The notes under the pieces were generated by a model. It searched no databases. It saw nothing but the letters and a program-made list of their open reading frames with translations, and was not told where the DNA came from. From JBGLNL01 sp046484125 (GTDB taxonomy: Bacteria; Chloroflexota; Dehalococcoidia; SZUA-161; SpSt-899): a stretch of 14,854 bases of DNA. The stretch spans positions 1 through 14,854 of the forward strand of contig JAWOBX010000016.1 in NCBI GenBank assembly GCA_046484125.1, written 5' to 3'. Position numbers and translations under genes: made by a program. This document shows positions 12,931 through 14,854 of this stretch, piece by piece (position 1 is the first letter of the stretch; each line of letters opens with the position of its first letter).

Positions 12931-14427
12931 ATGAAGATACTACTGATTTATCCGAAATATCCCGACACGTTCTGGAGCTTCAAGCATATATTGAAGTTCG
13001 CTTCGAAGAAGGCGGCCTTTCCTCCCCTCGGATTGCTGACTATCGCCTCGATGATGCCCGGTGACTGGGAGAGGAAGTTCGTGGATATGAACGTATCCAA
13101 TTTGAAGGATAAGGACATCGAGTGGGCTGATTATGTCTTTATCAGTGCCATGATAACCCAGAAGGAATCAACGAAAGAAGTTATAGAGCGCTGCAACAAA
13201 ACCGGAACCAGGGTCGTCGCGGGCGGGCCGGTTTTCACCACCGGATATACGGAATTCCAGGGAGTGGATCATTTCGTTCTTGGAGAAGGGGAGGCCACGT
13301 TTCCTGACTTCCTGAGGGATTTGGAGAATGGTTGCGCCGAGCGTATCTATTACTCTGAAGAACATCCGGAGATTATAGATACCCCCGTACCAGACTGGGA
13401 TTTGATTAAGTCCAAGCATTATTTTTCCATGCCGGTACAGTATTCGCGTGGTTGCCCTTATGATTGCGAGTTCTGCGATATCATCGTAATGAATGGCCAT
13501 GTGCCCAGAACCAAAACTACCGAACAACTGCTGGCGGAGTTTGACGCGCTCTATAAGCGTGGCTGGCGAGGCTCGACCTTTATCGTGGACGATAATTTTA
13601 TCGGCAATAAAGTCAAGGTAAAACAAATGCTTCCTGAAGTGATCAGGTGGCAGAGGGAGCGGGGTTACCCGTTCCTGTTCTTTACTGAGGCCTCTCTTAA
13701 CCTGGCGGATGATGAAGAGTTGATGGAGATGATGGGCGATGCCGGTTTTGACAAGGTGTTTATTGGGCTGGAAACGCCTTTAGAAGAGAGTCTGGCGGAG
13801 TGCAACAAGTTCCAGAACGAGCACCGCGATATGGCTGCTTCAGTAAAAACCATCCAGAATCACGGGATGCAGGTCCTGGGCGGTTTCATTGTGGGCTTCG
13901 ATAGCGATCCGGAATCCATATTTGATGCTCAGATAAGTTTCATCCAGAGGATCGGCGTGGTTACCGCTATGGTGGGTATCCTGAATGCCTTACCGAAGAC
14001 GAGGCTCTACAACCGGCTGAAAGCGGAGGGGCGCCTTCTGGAGGATAGTTCCGGCAACAACACCGATGGCTCGCTCAATTTTATACCCAAGATGGACCCG
14101 GAAGTGGTGATAAACGGCTATCACCGAATAGTTCAGACGATATACTCCCCGAGAAAATACTACGAGAGGATCGGGGCTTTTCTTGAGGAATACAGGCCTC
14201 GCCCGATCAGAAGGCGCAGGATCGGGTTAAGTGAGATAAAGGGATTCTTGTGGACCACCTGGCATCTGGGTATTGTGGGGAAGTCGAAGAGGTATTACTG
14301 GAAGCTTATAGCCAAGGCATTCTTCAAACATCGCCGGGCTTTCCCCGAGGCGGTAACCCTGGCTGTTTACGGCCTTCATTTCCGCAAGGTTGCCGAATCG
14401 AGCGCCAAATCGCAAAGCTCGAGATAA
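12931..14427 (+). CDS. B12-binding radical SAM protein, HpnP-like (DUF4070 type)
   Basis: Probable cobalamin- and S-adenosylmethionine-dependent enzyme with a [4Fe-4S] cluster; many relatives methylate unactivated carbon. The 498-aa product begins with a Rossmann-like B12-binding domain (about 1-140: FPPLGLLTIASMMP at 30-43, GGPVFTTG at 98-105, GEGEATFPDF at 118-127). No DxHxxG motif is seen, as is usual for base-off relatives. The radical SAM core has RGCPYDCEFCDI with cluster ligands Cys175, Cys179 and Cys182, then VDDNFIGN (219-226), FIGLETP and GGFIVGFD (317-324). The C-terminal part resembles DUF4070 and ends in a basic, aromatic-rich tail. From memory the whole architecture matches the hopanoid C2-methylase HpnP, but no hopanoid gene is near, so the substrate stays open. 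It is transcribed alone, divergent from the acyl-CoA dehydrogenase. Confidence 0.92.
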   Translation: MKILLIYPKYPDTFWSFKHILKFASKKAAFPPLGLLTIASMMPGDWERKFVDMNVSNLKDKDIEWADYVFISAMITQKESTKEVIERCNKTGTRVVAGGPVFTTGYTEFQGVDHFVLGEGEATFPDFLRDLENGCAERIYYSEEHPEIIDTPVPDWDLIKSKHYFSMPVQYSRGCPYDCEFCDIIVMNGHVPRTKTTEQLLAEFDALYKRGWRGSTFIVDDNFIGNKVKVKQMLPEVIRWQRERGYPFLFFTEASLNLADDEELMEMMGDAGFDKVFIGLETPLEESLAECNKFQNEHRDMAASVKTIQNHGMQVLGGFIVGFDSDPESIFDAQISFIQRIGVVTAMVGILNALPKTRLYNRLKAEGRLLEDSSGNNTDGSLNFIPKMDPEVVINGYHRIVQTIYSPRKYYERIGAFLEEYRPRPIRRRRIGLSEIKGFLWTTWHLGIVGKSKRYYWKLIAKAFFKHRRAFPEAVTLAVYGLHFRKVAESSAKSQSSR

Positions 14428-14472
14428 GGCTTTGTAAGTGTCAGGGGGCCTCATGATGGAGTGCCAGTAAAA

Positions 14473-14498
14473 CCGAACCCGGTACCCGGGTCAATCGG
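14473..14498. terminator. Hairpin between convergent genes
   Basis: CCGA plus ACCCGG (14473-14482) pairs with CCGGGT (14486-14491) and TCGG (14495-14498), with a TAC loop and a CAA bulge. It stands 45 nt after the radical SAM stop and 12 nt beyond the end of the minus-strand gene. There is no T-run, so it would be a rho-independent terminator only in a loose sense. Confidence 0.35.
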
Positions 14499-14509
14499 AT
14501 CACCCCTGG

Positions 14510-14854
14510 TTAAGCGGACGAAGCTATCCTTTGCCGCAATTCATCAAGTGCTTTATCATATTCGGTGTTTAGCCTGGCTGAAAGCTGTCGCCAGTTCTCC
14601 TGAAACTCCTGGGTTTGTTCTACATCCAAATTTCCCGACGGACTGGCACCCGTCCGCTGCTGTATGGCCTGGGCCATCGCGCGCTCGAATTCCGATTTGA
14701 GTTGTTCGTAGTGCTGCTTTATCGCCTGTGAATAGTAGCTGGAAAGGTTTTTCAACTGCTCTTCAGCTTGCTTTATTGTTTTTTTATCCTTTTTCAATGA
14801 GGAGATACCGCTTAGAACCTTCTCGTTCAATGCCAGGTCCGATTCTTTCTTAGG
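14510..14854 (-). CDS. Hypothetical coiled-coil-like protein, 5' end beyond the window
   Basis: I do not recognise a family. The visible 114 residues are almost all helix-forming, charged and Gln-rich. Two long helical stretches (about KKDKKTIKQAEEQLKNLSSYYSQ through FERAMAQAIQQR, and QEFQENWRQLSARLNTEYDKALDELRQRI) are joined by a short Gly/Pro/Ser/Asn segment (TGASPSGNLD), which suggests an antiparallel coiled coil or a helical adaptor. There are no cysteines, signal peptide or membrane segment. A TTG at 14830 could start the gene, but the frame stays open through PKKESDLA to the window edge and no ribosome site precedes the TTG, so the gene probably begins outside. It converges on the radical SAM gene. 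Confidence 0.6.
   Translation of the reverse strand, partial: PKKESDLALNEKVLSGISSLKKDKKTIKQAEEQLKNLSSYYSQAIKQHYEQLKSEFERAMAQAIQQRTGASPSGNLDVEQTQEFQENWRQLSARLNTEYDKALDELRQRIASSA

Noticed and set aside
1..14854. CRISPR array, insertion sequence, prophage or toxin-antitoxin pair.
   Set aside because: No regularly spaced repeats, transposase, integrase or phage structural genes, or small paired genes were seen; the tRNA-Ser has no integrase or visible attachment-site duplicate beside it.

Overview
The window is ordinary bacterial chromosome, about half G+C, densely packed, with no insertion sequence, prophage or CRISPR array that I can see. The mix of genes suggests a member of the Chloroflexota, perhaps near the Dehalococcoidia: a Rel protein with a QFDD motif, a replicative helicase operon holding both a DnaD-like protein and a zinc-finger DnaC-like loader, an acyl-CoA dehydrogenase and a cobalamin-binding radical SAM protein. 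That placement is an inference from gene style, not a measured phylogeny.

Left part (1-6468). fmt (minus strand) is divergent from relA-uvrC (plus strand, 12 nt apart). A tRNA-Ser(GCU) unit follows, with its own consensus-like promoter and a strong hairpin terminator, and then lgt, which starts with TTG. The Rel protein keeps its synthetase, TGS and ACT domains but has lost the metal-binding residues of its HD hydrolase domain, so it looks like a dedicated (p)ppGpp synthetase. Its promoter sits so close to the start codon that the mRNA should be nearly leaderless.

Middle (6473-10448, all minus strand). This is a tightly coupled replication operon: rplI (with a 37-residue acidic tail), dnaB, a DnaD-like gene and a DnaC/DnaI-like gene. 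dnaB and the DnaD-like gene overlap by ATGA. The DnaD-like and DnaC-like genes overlap by 92 nt in different frames. The DnaC-like protein carries two complete AAA+ domains in tandem, each with Walker A, Walker B and arginine-finger candidates. Helicase loaders of this family normally have one. This is the most unusual protein in the window. The operon runs into lgt tail to tail with a 4-nt gap.

Right part (10656-14854). A nitroreductase-family flavoprotein and an acyl-CoA dehydrogenase lie on the minus strand. A 358-nt intergenic region separates them from a divergent B12-binding radical SAM gene of the HpnP-like/DUF4070 type. That intergenic region is rich in structure: an 18-nt palindrome near the acyl-CoA dehydrogenase promoter, three consecutive hairpins whose G:U pairs favour a plus-strand RNA, and competing complementary segments (9, 8 and 6 nt) around the radical SAM promoter and Shine-Dalgarno sequence. 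A coiled-coil-like gene of unknown function runs off the right edge on the minus strand.
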